NCBI GenBank assembly: GCA_035691285.1
Contig: DASSJI010000294.1
Location: 1 to 38,437 of the forward strand
Reading direction: 5' to 3'
Source of the DNA: DATFEN01 sp035691285
GTDB taxonomy: Bacteria; Acidobacteriota; Vicinamibacteria; Fen-336
Length of the DNA: 38,437 nt
Positions 23,557 through 31,851 of this stretch are shown piece after piece (within the stretch, counting starts at the first letter, position 1; the number at the start of each line of letters is the position of its first letter). The position numbers were made by a program, and so were the translations under genes. Below the pieces are notes generated by a model. The model ran no database searches and had not been told where the DNA came from. It was given only the letters and a program-made list of their open reading frames with translations.

Positions 23557-25175
23557 CCACTCCTCGCCTCGAGCGCCGCGAGGACCGCGGCGCAGCGCTC
23601 GCGGGCCCGCGTCGCGAGGGCCTCGGCCTCCGCCTGCGCCTGCTGCCGGAAGGCCGCGTCCTCGATGGGTCCGAGGTTGACGAGCACGTTTCGAAAGGCG
23701 CCCCAGAGGCCCACCTCGAGGCAGCGGGCGCCGACCTCGAGGTCGGAGCGCGACGCGAAGTTGCCGTGGGTCGCCATCTCCACCAGGGCGTCCCAGCAGG
23801 CGTCGGCGGCGCGCATCGTCGCGAGAGGGACGCCGATGGCCTTCCTGAGCCCCGCCTGCATCGCCGCCGCCCGGGCGGCCTTCTGGGCGTCGTCTTCCCT
23901 GGGCAGGCCGGTCGCGGCGAGGTAGTCGTTGAAGGCCGCCGTGTCGGCGTCGATCATCGGCAGGAGGTCCTTCATGGCCCGGTGAAGGGGCGGGATGAGG
24001 CGGCGCATCAGCGCGTCCTTGTCCTCGAACTTCCGCTTGCCGTACGTCATCCAGCCGACCATCGCCCCGAGGGCCGCGCCCATGGCCGCGACCAGCGCCG
24101 CGGCCGAGCCGCCCCCCGGCGCCGGCGTGCGCGCGCCCAGCAGCTCGACGAAGCCGCGCACGCTCATCGACGCGAGCGGCTCCCTGGAGGCGTCCCCGAT
24201 CATGTACTCGATGACGCGCTTCTCCGGCACGAACGGCGCGATGGAGGACAGGCCCAGGCGCTCGACCGCGAGGCGGACCTTCTGGCGCTCGTCGAGGATG
24301 AACAGGCCCTCCTTCTCGATGTAGTGCTCCGCCGCCATGAGCACGGCCTGGAGGGGGATGAGGCCGACGAGCTCGGAGCCGGCGACGCCCAGCTTCAGCC
24401 TTCGCGCCTCGTCCACCACCGCCTCGTAGGCGACGTGGGGCGGCGTCACCTTGTAGTCGTCGAGGTTCATCGACACCTGGGCGAGCCCGTACTCGTCCAC
24501 GTGCCAGCCGATCGCCTTGACCGCCTTGAGCCGCCCGGGCTGATCCGGGCCGCGGCCCTGCTCGCGCAGGTCGAGGGCGATGCGGTGGGCCTGCTCCTTC
24601 GTCCCGAGGACGTTGACGTTGTAGGCGATGAGGAAGTCGCGGGCGCCCGTGACGGTCGCTCCCCAGGTCGGGACGAACGCGGCCGGGCCGAAGTCCGGCT
24701 TCCATTCCGGCCGCCGGATCTTCTCCTCGAGTCCCTCGTACTCGCCGGCCCGGATCTGCTTGAGGCTCTGGCGGTGGGCGTGGGTCGCGGCACGTTCGTA
24801 CAGGTACACCGGCACCTGCAGCTCGGCGGCCAGGCGGCGGCCGAACTCGCGCGCGCACCCGGCGCACTCGTCCATCGAGACGTCGGCCACCGGCACGAAG
24901 GGGCAGACGTCCAGGGCGCCCAGGCGCGGGTGCTCGCCCGCGTGGCGGCGCATGTCGATGCGCTCCCGGGCGACGCGGGCCGCGGCCAGGGCGCCCTCGA
25001 CGACGGCCGACGGCTCGCCGACGAAGGTGTAGACGGTGCGGTTCGTCGAGGCGCCGGGATCCACGTCGAGGAGCGTGCAGCCTCTGGTCTGGCGCACCGC
25101 GTCGGCGATGGCGTCGACGACGCGGCGGTCGCGGCCCTCCGAGAAGTTGGGCACGCACTCGACCAGCTTGGGCAT
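23553..25175 (-). CDS. Bifunctional glutamate formiminotransferase / formimidoyl-THF cyclodeaminase
   Basis: 540 residues, the length of the animal FTCD fusion. The formiminotransferase domain (1 to about 325) begins LVECVPNFSEGRDRRVVDAI and contains HAGEHPRLGALDVCPFVPV. The cyclodeaminase domain (about 335-540) contains RTPAPGGGSAAALVAAMGAA. Together they move the formimino group of formiminoglutamate, a histidine-degradation product, onto tetrahydrofolate and release ammonia to give 5,10-methenyl-THF. No other hut gene is in the window. ATG 25175 was chosen; an upstream in-frame ATG at 25190 lies inside the probable -10. Ends in the CTAG shared with the converging gene. Confidence 0.94.
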   Translation of the reverse strand: MPKLVECVPNFSEGRDRRVVDAIADAVRQTRGCTLLDVDPGASTNRTVYTFVGEPSAVVEGALAAARVARERIDMRRHAGEHPRLGALDVCPFVPVADVSMDECAGCAREFGRRLAAELQVPVYLYERAATHAHRQSLKQIRAGEYEGLEEKIRRPEWKPDFGPAAFVPTWGATVTGARDFLIAYNVNVLGTKEQAHRIALDLREQGRGPDQPGRLKAVKAIGWHVDEYGLAQVSMNLDDYKVTPPHVAYEAVVDEARRLKLGVAGSELVGLIPLQAVLMAAEHYIEKEGLFILDERQKVRLAVERLGLSSIAPFVPEKRVIEYMIGDASREPLASMSVRGFVELLGARTPAPGGGSAAALVAAMGAALGAMVGWMTYGKRKFEDKDALMRRLIPPLHRAMKDLLPMIDADTAAFNDYLAATGLPREDDAQKAARAAAMQAGLRKAIGVPLATMRAADACWDALVEMATHGNFASRSDLEVGARCLEVGLWGAFRNVLVNLGPIEDAAFRQQAQAEAEALATRARERCAAVLAALEARSG

Positions 25176-25180
25176 GCCGG

Positions 25181-25190
25181 ACGATAGCAT
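25181..25190. promoter_or_regulatory. Overlapping divergent -10 elements of the FTCD and GT4 genes
   Basis: The minus strand has TGC-TATCGT with its hexamer at 25186-25181, 5 bases before the FTCD ATG. The plus strand has TAGCAT at 25185-25190, 6 bases before the GT4 GTG. The two hexamers overlap by 2 bases, and only 21 bases separate the start codons, so both messages would be leaderless or nearly so. Confidence 0.45.
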
Positions 25191-25196
25191 GTTGGG

Positions 25197-26279
25197 GTGC
25201 GGGTCCTGCACCTCGTGGACCGCTACCTCGACCGTGGCGGCGCCTACCTCCACCTGGCGGGCCTGCTCGAGGAGCAGCGCCGGGCCGGCCTGGTCGTGGC
25301 CGTTGCGGCCGAGACGCAGGAGGCGCGGGCGCCGGTGGAGGTCCATCTCGTGCCGGGGCTCGCGAGCCGGGAACGGGCGCCCTGCGATCCGAGCCCGGTC
25401 GTCGCAAGGTTTCGCCCCGACGTCGTGCATCTCCATACGGTCGTGAATCCCGAGGCGCTCGAGTGGGCCTGCGGCCGTCCGGCCGTCATCACGGTCCAGG
25501 ACCACCGCTACTTCTGCCCGACGCGCGGCAAGTGGAGGCTCGACGGGAGGACCTGCCACGAGGCGCTGCGGCCCGAGCTCTGCGTGGCGTGCTTCGAGGA
25601 CGAGGCCTACTTCCGCGGGGTCTACGCAGTGACGGAGGCGCGCCTCGCCACCCTCCGGGCGCTGCGCGTCGTGACCCTGTCGCGGTACATGGCTCGGGAG
25701 CTCGAGGCGGCCGGCGTGCCGGCTGCGGCCGTGACCGTCGTCCCTCCCTTCGTGCACGACCTCGCGAGCAGCGGCGGAGGCGGCCCGCCCTGCGTGGCGG
25801 TCGTGGGGCGCCTCGTCGAGTCCAAGGGCGTCCGGGACGCCGTCGAGGCCTGGCGGCGCTGCGGCACCGAGCTTCCCCTGATCGCCGCCGGCACGGGGCC
25901 GCTCCGCGCCTGGATCGAGAGCCAGGGCATTGCGGTCACCGGCTGGCTCGGCCGGCCCGCACTCGGGCGGCTGCTCGGCCGCGCGCGCGCCGTTCTCATG
26001 ACGCCTCGCTGGCAGGAGCCGTTCGGCATCGCGGGCCTCGAGGCCCTGACCCTCGGGGTGCCGGTCGCCGCGTGGGAGAGCGGGGGGATCGCCGAGTGGC
26101 ACCCCGGTCCGCTCGCTGCCTGGGGAGACGTCGATGCCGTGGCCGGGCGCCTGCGCGAGGCCCTCGCGTCGGGGCCGGTTCCGGAGCCGGAGCGGCGGCG
26201 CCTCGAGGCGCTCTTCCAACCCGCGGACCTGATGCGCCGCCTCCTCGGCGTCTACCAGCACGCCGTTGGGCTACCATAG
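25197..26279 (+). CDS. GT4-family glycosyltransferase
   Basis: A 360-residue two-domain (GT-B) transferase. The N-terminal domain starts VLHLVDRYLDRGGAYLHLAG. A Cys-rich insertion has Cys107, Cys120, Cys129 and Cys132 (FCPTRGKW, ELCVACF), suggestive of a metal site as in some GT4 members. The C-terminal domain has VAVVGRLVESKGV and the EX7E motif Glu274-Glu282 (EPFGIAGLE), followed by GVPVAAWESGGIAEW. It should transfer a sugar from a nucleotide-sugar, acceptor unknown. GTG start at 25197 is divergent from FTCD. Confidence 0.88.
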   Translation: MRVLHLVDRYLDRGGAYLHLAGLLEEQRRAGLVVAVAAETQEARAPVEVHLVPGLASRERAPCDPSPVVARFRPDVVHLHTVVNPEALEWACGRPAVITVQDHRYFCPTRGKWRLDGRTCHEALRPELCVACFEDEAYFRGVYAVTEARLATLRALRVVTLSRYMARELEAAGVPAAAVTVVPPFVHDLASSGGGGPPCVAVVGRLVESKGVRDAVEAWRRCGTELPLIAAGTGPLRAWIESQGIAVTGWLGRPALGRLLGRARAVLMTPRWQEPFGIAGLEALTLGVPVAAWESGGIAEWHPGPLAAWGDVDAVAGRLREALASGPVPEPERRRLEALFQPADLMRRLLGVYQHAVGLP

Positions 26280-26300
26280 GCGTTCCGGAGTGACCCTGGG

Positions 26301-28679
26301 ATGACCCTTCTGGACCGCTTCCGCAAGCGCCCCCGCTGGGAGAGCGAGGATCCCGCCGTGCGAGCCGAGGGCGTCCGTGAGGACCTGGCCGCCGACGAGC
26401 AGGAGCTGATCGCGAGGCTCGCGCGCGGGGACGCCGACCCGCGCGTGCGGCGCGCGGCGGCCCGCAAGGTCGTGGCGCTCGCGGTGCTGGCCGAGCTGGC
26501 CCAGGGTGATGCCGACGAGAGCGTGCGGCGCGAGGCCGAGGAGCGGCTGCTGGAGAAGGCTCTCGGCACGGACGAGGCCCAGGGGCTGGCGGCGGTCGCG
26601 CTGCTCCACGAGACCCGGCACATCGTCCAGGCCGCGCGCTCGTCGCCCCTCGCGCCGGTGCGCCTCGCGGCGCTGGGGCTCGTGAACGACGAGCGGCAGG
26701 TGGCGACCCTCGCGAAGCTGGCCGACGATCCGGCCGTGCGCCGCGAGGCCCTGGCGCGCACGCGCTCGGCAGAGCTTCTGGCCGAGATCGCGCTGAAGAG
26801 CGACCACAAGGACGTCGCGGTGGGCGCCGTCGACCACCTGGACGATCTCGCCGCGCTGACGAGCATCGTCGCCCGTGCGCGCCACGCCGGCGCGAGCCGA
26901 CGGGCGCGGGCGCGCCTGGATGCGCTGAGGCCAGCCTCCGTCGCCGAGCCCGCGGCGGCCGAAGCGGGGCCTCCCGAGCCAGCGGCCGAGGCCGCCCCCG
27001 GCACCGCTCGCGAGCCGGAAGCCGCGCCCGAGCCGCCGGCGGCGGAAGCGGCGCCTCCGGCACGGCCGGAAGCCGAGGCCGCGCCGGTCGTGAAGGAGGA
27101 CACGACGGCGGAGCCGATCGCGGAGGCTGCCGCTCCCGCCGCGCCGCCCGCCGATCGCGAGGCGCAGGAGCGCGAGCGGCGGGAGCGGCTCGTCCGGATG
27201 GAGGCCCTGGCGGGGCGGCTCGAGGCGCTCGTGGCTGCCGCGGCCCTCGAGCTGCGCGACGCCGATGCCGCGCTCCGAGCGGTGCACACGGCCCACGAGG
27301 ACCTCGCCCACGCTCCGGGCAAGCTGGCGCACCGGGTGCGCGCGGCGCGCGCGGCACTGTTCGCGAAGACGCAGCCCCTCCGGGAGGCCGAGGACTGGAC
27401 GCGCTGGTCGAACGCCGCGATCCAGGAGCAGCTCTGCGAGCGCATGGAGTCCCTCGGCGCGCGGGACGACGTCGAGCGGGCCGCGCGGGAGTTCCACGAG
27501 TGCGACCAGCGCTGGGCCGAGGCGCGCCATGCGCCCCGGGACGAGGCCGAGGCGCTGCGCTCCCGCTACCAGGCCGCCCGGGCGCGGGTGAAGGCGAAGC
27601 TGGACTCGTTCTTCGCCCGGAAGCACGCCGCCGAGGCGGAGAACCTGGCGAGGAAGCAGGAGCTCGCGGCGAAGGCCGAGGCCCTCGCCGAGTCGACCGA
27701 GTGGGCGAGGACCGCCGCCGAGCTGCGCGGGCTCCAGGCGCGGTGGAAGGAGATCGGGCCGGTCCCGCACCGGAAGTCCGAGGAGATCTGGAAGCGCTTC
27801 CGCGGCGCCTGCGACCGCTTCTTCACCCGCCAGAAGGAGGACCTGAAGAAGCGCAAGGACGAGTGGAAGGAGAACCTCGCGAAGAAGGTCGCGCTGTGCG
27901 TCGCCGCGGAGGCGCTCGAGTCCTCCACCGAGTGGGAGAAGGCTGCCGCCGAGGTCCGCAGGCTGCAGGCCGACTGGAAGGCCGTCGGCCCGGTGCGGCG
28001 CAACCAGTCGGAGGAGGTGTGGCAGCGCTTCAAGAAGGCCTGCGACGCCTTCTTCGACCGCTACAAGCGCCGCGACCAGGTGGCCGCCGAGGCGCGGCGG
28101 GCCGAGCGCGAGGTGCTGATCGCCGAGCTGGAGGGGCTCCTGCCGAAGGACGGCGCAGGGGACGCCCCGGCGGAGGGCCTGGCGGCGAAGGTGCAGGCGA
28201 TCCAGGCCCAGTCGCGGCAGAAGCCGCTGCCGCCGGCCGACGAGCAGGCCCTGAGCGAGCGCTTCCTGGCGGTTCGTGGCCGCCTCGTGGCCGCCTATCC
28301 CGAAGCCTTCAAGGGCACCGAGCTGGACCCGGAGACGACCCGCCTCCGGAAGGAGAAGATCCTGGCGCAGGTCGAGGCGATCGCCGCGCGGGCCGAGCCC
28401 GCGGACGAGCCGCTCACCGGCGAGGCGCTGGCGCGCCGCCTCAAGGAGGCCCTCGCCACGAACACCATGGGCGGCGCCGCCGAGGCCGAGGCGCGCCGGC
28501 GGGCGGAGCGGGAGCAGGTCGAGCAGGCGCGCGCGGCCTGGCAGCGCCTCGGGCCGCTCCCCGGCGAGGCGGGCGCCCTGCTCGAGGAGCGCTTCGCGAA
28601 GGCCGTGGCGCGCTTCCCCGAGCTGCGCAAGGGGCGCGAGCGGCGCCCTCAGTCGCGGATCGGCGCGGGAACCCTGTAG
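26301..28679 (+). CDS. Large HEAT-like/DUF349 repeat protein
   Basis: 792 residues. Residues about 30-210 are alpha-helical HEAT-like repeats (DADPRVRRAAARKV, DADESVRREAEERL, DDPAVRREALARTR). Residues about 212-300 are an Ala/Pro/Glu-rich linker. The rest is coiled coil with DUF349 repeats, two of which are close copies: WKEIGPVPHRKSEEIWKRF and WKAVGPVRRNQSEEVWQRF. DUF349 proteins are poorly characterised. Probably cytosolic; there is no signal or membrane segment. A -10-like TACCAT lies at 26272, at the end of the glycosyltransferase gene. Its end overlaps the convergent small gene by 31 bases. Confidence 0.85.
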   Translation: MTLLDRFRKRPRWESEDPAVRAEGVREDLAADEQELIARLARGDADPRVRRAAARKVVALAVLAELAQGDADESVRREAEERLLEKALGTDEAQGLAAVALLHETRHIVQAARSSPLAPVRLAALGLVNDERQVATLAKLADDPAVRREALARTRSAELLAEIALKSDHKDVAVGAVDHLDDLAALTSIVARARHAGASRRARARLDALRPASVAEPAAAEAGPPEPAAEAAPGTAREPEAAPEPPAAEAAPPARPEAEAAPVVKEDTTAEPIAEAAAPAAPPADREAQERERRERLVRMEALAGRLEALVAAAALELRDADAALRAVHTAHEDLAHAPGKLAHRVRAARAALFAKTQPLREAEDWTRWSNAAIQEQLCERMESLGARDDVERAAREFHECDQRWAEARHAPRDEAEALRSRYQAARARVKAKLDSFFARKHAAEAENLARKQELAAKAEALAESTEWARTAAELRGLQARWKEIGPVPHRKSEEIWKRFRGACDRFFTRQKEDLKKRKDEWKENLAKKVALCVAAEALESSTEWEKAAAEVRRLQADWKAVGPVRRNQSEEVWQRFKKACDAFFDRYKRRDQVAAEARRAEREVLIAELEGLLPKDGAGDAPAEGLAAKVQAIQAQSRQKPLPPADEQALSERFLAVRGRLVAAYPEAFKGTELDPETTRLRKEKILAQVEAIAARAEPADEPLTGEALARRLKEALATNTMGGAAEAEARRRAEREQVEQARAAWQRLGPLPGEAGALLEERFAKAVARFPELRKGRERRPQSRIGAGTL

Positions 28680-28948
28680 AACGCGTCGAGATCGTCGTGG
28701 CGGAAGAGGCCCACGGCTTCGCGCTGCACCTCCAGGAACCAGCGATGGAGCCGCGCCTGGTCCCGGGCCTCGTTGAAGCGCACGACCAGCCGGAGCCGCT
28801 CGGCCGGAGCCGCCGCGAGGGCCTCGCGCAGCGCGTCCAGCTCGGCGAGGATGGCCTCGAGGCGTCCCGCGATGCGGCGGAGAGCCGCCGCCTTCTCGGA
28901 CGCGATCTCGTCGAGCAGCCGCCCGTAGGCCTCCTCGGTGCGCGCCAC
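28649..28948 (-). CDS. Small hypothetical helical protein
   Basis: 99 residues, not recognised. It is mostly amphipathic helix (RTEEAYGRLLDEIASEKAAA, RRIAGRLEAILAELDALREA), then VVRFNEARDQARLHRWFLEV and a C-terminal AFYRVPAPIRD. The GTG start at 28948 follows a TGC-TAAGGT element by 6 bases. The coherent helical heptads and codon pattern make it a likely real gene although it overlaps the end of the DUF349 gene. Confidence 0.65.
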   Translation of the reverse strand: MARTEEAYGRLLDEIASEKAAALRRIAGRLEAILAELDALREALAAAPAERLRLVVRFNEARDQARLHRWFLEVQREAVGLFRHDDLDAFYRVPAPIRD

Positions 28949-28954
28949 GGAGGA

Positions 28955-28963
28955 ACCTTAGCA
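28955..28963 (-). promoter_or_regulatory. Extended -10 of the small hypothetical gene
   Basis: TGC-TAAGGT on the minus strand, ending 6 bases before the GTG at 28948. No room for a leader, so the message would be leaderless. Confidence 0.4.
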
Positions 28964-28983
28964 CGGGCGCGGAGCCCGCGGCC

Positions 28984-29757
28984 TTGACGGGACGCGAGCG
29001 ACTGGCGCGGGCGCAGGACGTCTACCGCGACGGCTTCGCCCGCGCCCTCGACGAGGCGCGGCCCGAGCCAGGGGAGGGCTTTCCGTGTCCCTACCTCCCG
29101 GGCCGCAAGGCGCGGCAGCTCACGGTGCTGCCCGCGCCGATCGTCCCCGGCACCTACCACGCCCTGATGGACCTCAACTTCCGGCGCCTGGGCCGGGTGT
29201 TCTACCGGCCGGCGTGCGAGGGCTGCGCGGAGTGTCGCATCCTGCGCGTGCCCGTCGAGGAGCTCGCGCTCACCCGCTCCCAAAGGCGCTGCCTCGCTCG
29301 CAACCGCGACGTCGAGATGGAGGTCTCCCGTCCCGATCCCACCACGGAGAAGTGGGGGCTCTACCGCCGCTATCTCGAGGCCCGCCACGACGGCGCCATG
29401 GACGGTTCCTGGGAGGAGTTCTCGAGCTTCCTCTACACGAGCGGGGTCGACACGCGCGAGGTGGCCTATCGCGTCGAGGGGCGACTGCTCGCCGTGTGCC
29501 TCGTCGATTGCGAGCCCCTGGCGTGGAGCGCGGTCTACTGCTTCTTCGACCCCGACGAGCCTCGGCGCTCCCTGGGCGTGTTCAACGTCCTGAGCCTCGC
29601 GGAGCAGTGCCGGACGCGGGGCGTGCCCTGGCTCTATCTGGGGTACTACGTGCCTGGTTGCCGCGCCATGGCTTACAAGGCCGGCTTCGAGCCGTGCGAG
29701 ACGCTGGGCGCCCACGGCGTGTTCCGGCGGTTGACAGGCGAAGCGCCTCGCCCTTAG
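28984..29757 (+). CDS. bpt: Aspartate/glutamate leucyl- (arginyl-) tRNA-protein transferase Bpt/Ate
   Basis: 257 residues, usual length for bacterial Bpt. The N-terminal domain contains CPYLPGRKARQLTV (Cys35) and FYRPACEGCAECRILRVPV. The C-terminal domain is a GNAT-like fold (DGAMDGSWEEFSSFLY, SAVYCFFDPDEPRRSLGVFN, WLYLGYYVPGC). It attaches an amino acid to N-terminal acidic residues so that ClpS/ClpA can recognise the protein. TTG start at 28984, divergent from the small gene. clpS, clpA and aat lie 2-6 kb away on the other strand, which supports the role. Confidence 0.92.
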   Translation: MTGRERLARAQDVYRDGFARALDEARPEPGEGFPCPYLPGRKARQLTVLPAPIVPGTYHALMDLNFRRLGRVFYRPACEGCAECRILRVPVEELALTRSQRRCLARNRDVEMEVSRPDPTTEKWGLYRRYLEARHDGAMDGSWEEFSSFLYTSGVDTREVAYRVEGRLLAVCLVDCEPLAWSAVYCFFDPDEPRRSLGVFNVLSLAEQCRTRGVPWLYLGYYVPGCRAMAYKAGFEPCETLGAHGVFRRLTGEAPRP

Positions 29758-29760
29758 CCT
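29731..29760 (+). promoter_or_regulatory. Promoter of the cyclic-nucleotide-binding gene, with a dyad in the spacer
   Basis: TTGACA (29731-29736), an 18-base spacer and TAGCCT (29755-29760), 7 bases before the ATG at 29768, so the message would be leaderless. The spacer contains AGGCG-AAG-CGCCT (29736-29748), a small dyad that could be an operator. The -10 includes the bpt stop codon. Confidence 0.55.
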
Positions 29761-29767
29761 CCGGCCC

Positions 29768-30136
29768 ATGGCCGAGATCCACTCGTACATGGAAGCGCTG
29801 ATGATGAGCGAGGAGGACCCGATCCTCTTCGAGAACGGCCAGGTCGTCTTCTCGGCGGGAGAGCGGGGCAGCGAGATGTACATCGTTCGAACGGGAAGCG
29901 TGGACCTGCGGATCGGCGACACGCTCCTCGAGACGGTCCGGCCCGGAGGCATCCTGGGCGAGCTGGCCCTCGTCGACGCGGCGCCGCGCAGCGCGACCGC
30001 CGTGGCCGGCCCGGACTGCTCGCTCGTCGCGATCCGCGAGGAGACCTTCCGCAACCTGGTGAAGCAGGTCCCGGGGTTCTCCCTCGAGGTGATGCGCGTG
30101 ATGGCGCGCCGCCTGCGCCAGAGCAACGCGAGCTGA
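29768..30136 (+). CDS. Stand-alone cyclic-nucleotide-binding (Crp-like) domain protein
   Basis: 122 residues, essentially one cNMP-binding beta-roll: FENGQVVFSAGERGSEMYIVRTGSV, then the phosphate-binding cassette GELALVDAAPRSAT with Gly64-Glu65-Leu66 and Arg74, the residues that contact cyclic nucleotide in Crp/PKA. The C-terminal helix (FSLEVMRVMARRLRQ) is short and no HTH follows, so it is not itself a transcription factor. It may act by protein contact. Its partner is unknown. Confidence 0.88.
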   Translation: MAEIHSYMEALMMSEEDPILFENGQVVFSAGERGSEMYIVRTGSVDLRIGDTLLETVRPGGILGELALVDAAPRSATAVAGPDCSLVAIREETFRNLVKQVPGFSLEVMRVMARRLRQSNAS

Positions 30137-30162
30137 CGCGGGAGAGCGTCCTCCGCCTTCGC

Positions 30163-31062
30163 GTGGCGATCGGCGTGGCCGAGGCGGGACGGCGCCTCGA
30201 GGAGCTCGTCGCCGATCGCGTCTCGGGACGCCTGGGGCGGCCGCTTCCGCGCAGCGCCGCCCGTCGCCTGGTGATGGGCGGAGCGGTCCGGCTCCGGGGC
30301 CGGCCGCTGCGGCGCCCGGGCGTCCCCGTCGCGGCGGGTTGGTCCCTGGAGCTGCTGGTGGACCGCTCCCGGCTCTCCCCGCGGCGCCCGGACGTCGCGT
30401 TTGCCCTCGCGCCGCGCGACGTGCTCTACCACGACGCCGCGCTCATCGCCGTGGCGAAGCCGGCGGGCCTGGCGACCGTGCCCACGGCCGATGCCTCGCG
30501 GTCGTCCCTCTTCGGGGCGGTTCGGGCCTGGCTTGTCGGCCGCGGCGAAGGCGCCTACCTCGCCGTCCATCAGCGCCTCGATCGCGAGACGTCGGGGGTG
30601 GTGCTCTTCGCTCACGACGCGCGGGCGAACGCCGCGCTGGCGGACGCGTTCGCGGCGGGCCGCGTCGAGAAGACCTACGTCGCGCTGACGGCGCGTCCGG
30701 AGCGGCCGCCGGCCGAGCGTTTCCGTGTGGACTCGCCCATCGAGGGGCGCCGGGCGGTGACGGACGTCGTGCTTCGACGCCGGCTCGCGAGCGCGCTCCT
30801 CGTGGAGGCGCACCCGTCGACGGGACGCAAGCACCAGGTCCGCATCCACCTGCGACGGGCCGGGCTGCCCATCCTCGGGGACGAACGCCACGGAGGGCGA
30901 GCGGGGCCGCGCGCCCCCCGGCTCATGCTTCATGCCGCCAGGCTCGAGCTGGACCACCCGATCTCGGGCGAGCGATTGAGGATCGCGTGCTCCGCGCCCC
31001 GGGACTTCGAGGCCTTCGCCGCGGCGCTGGTATCATCCGCAGGCCGCTCGGGGCCGCGCTAG
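30163..31062 (+). CDS. RluA-family RNA pseudouridine synthase
   Basis: 299 residues from GTG 30163. The S4-like RNA-binding N-terminus (AGRRLEELVADRV, LVMGGAVRLRGRPLRRPG) is followed by the synthase domain with the catalytic Asp140 in HQRLDRETSGVVLFA, and HPSTGRKHQVRIHLRRAGLPILGD. It converts uridine to pseudouridine in rRNA or tRNA; the target cannot be told. The frame is open upstream and family-like (VLRLRVAIGVAEAG), so a CTG at the preceding stop (CTGA, 30133-30136) could be the real start. Confidence 0.88.
   Translation: MAIGVAEAGRRLEELVADRVSGRLGRPLPRSAARRLVMGGAVRLRGRPLRRPGVPVAAGWSLELLVDRSRLSPRRPDVAFALAPRDVLYHDAALIAVAKPAGLATVPTADASRSSLFGAVRAWLVGRGEGAYLAVHQRLDRETSGVVLFAHDARANAALADAFAAGRVEKTYVALTARPERPPAERFRVDSPIEGRRAVTDVVLRRRLASALLVEAHPSTGRKHQVRIHLRRAGLPILGDERHGGRAGPRAPRLMLHAARLELDHPISGERLRIACSAPRDFEAFAAALVSSAGRSGPR
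31028..31036 (+). promoter_or_regulatory. Extended -10 before the DUF481 gene
   Basis: TGG-TATCAT inside the end of the pseudouridine synthase gene, about 41 bases before the ATG. A conventional CAGGAGG ribosome binding site precedes the ATG at 31078. Confidence 0.45.
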
Positions 31063-31077
31063 GGTCCAGGAGGTTCG

Positions 31078-31851
31078 ATGAAGGCTCGCCGGTGGATGGT
31101 CGTGACGCTCGCGATGGCGCCCCTGGCCGGGGCCCAGGAGCCGCCGCCGCCGCCCGTGTGGTCGGGGGAGGCCGGCCTGTCCTACGTCCAGACGGCGGGC
31201 AATTCCGACGCCTCGACCTTCGGCGCAGTCTTCAAGCTGCTCCGCCAGAAGGATCCCTGGAAGGTCGCCTTCGCGACGGCCTTCGTCCGCACCGAGACGA
31301 GCGACGTCAAGAGCGCCGAGAAGTTCGACGCCCTGCTGCGCGGAGAGCGCGCCCTGGGCCCCCGCTTCGCCCTCTACTCCCAGGGCTCCTACCTGCGCGA
31401 CGTCTTCGCCGGCATCGACGGCCAGGAGATCCTCGAGGCCGGCGGCTTGTACAAGCTCGCCGCGGGCCCCAAGCACTTCCTGGCTGTGTCCGCGTCGCTG
31501 GCCTACACGGCCGAGCAGCGCAGCGAGCCCAGCCCCGATCGCAACTTCCTGGGCGGCCGCGCGGGGCTCGCCTACAAGTTCCAGATCAGCCCCAGCGCGG
31601 AGTTCGCCGAGGACGTGAGCTACCTGCAGAGCTTCGAGGAGTCTTCCGACGGCCGTGTCGCCCATCGGGCGACCCTGACGGCGAACATGAACAAGGTCTT
31701 CGCCCTGAAGCTCGGCCACGAGCTCCTGTACCTGCGGGATCCGGTGCCGGGCAAGAAGAGCACGGACAACACCATCCTCGCGTCGATCGTGGCGAAGTGG
31801 CCCGCTCCACCTCCGCCCGCGCCGCCCTGCCCGTGCCCGCCTAGGGAGTAG
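31078..31851 (+). CDS. DUF481 family outer-membrane beta-barrel protein
   Basis: 257 residues. A signal peptide (KARRWMVVTLAMAPLAGAQ) is followed by GEAGLSYVQTAGNSDASTFGA, the usual DUF481 opening, then alternating beta strands (ALYSQGSYLRDVFAGIDGQ, GRAGLAYKFQISPSAEFAED, HRATLTANMNKVFALKLGHE). The Pro/Cys-rich tail (PAPPCPCPPRE) is unusual. A salt-induced outer-membrane role is known for E. coli YdiY, but function is generally unclear. The stop overlaps the converging aat end by 11 bases. Confidence 0.87.
   Translation: MKARRWMVVTLAMAPLAGAQEPPPPPVWSGEAGLSYVQTAGNSDASTFGAVFKLLRQKDPWKVAFATAFVRTETSDVKSAEKFDALLRGERALGPRFALYSQGSYLRDVFAGIDGQEILEAGGLYKLAAGPKHFLAVSASLAYTAEQRSEPSPDRNFLGGRAGLAYKFQISPSAEFAEDVSYLQSFEESSDGRVAHRATLTANMNKVFALKLGHELLYLRDPVPGKKSTDNTILASIVAKWPAPPPPAPPCPCPPRE

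Noticed and set aside
22377..25187. A 936-codon open frame on the plus strand across the CDP-alcohol transferase and FTCD genes
   Set aside because: It is antisense or out of frame to genes with clear motifs, and its Arg/Gly/Ala-rich composition is the usual high-GC shadow.
23553..26261. FTCD frame extended upstream to 26261
   Set aside because: The extra N-terminal part is antisense to the GT4 gene and unlike any FTCD; family homology starts at MPKLVECVPNFSEG.
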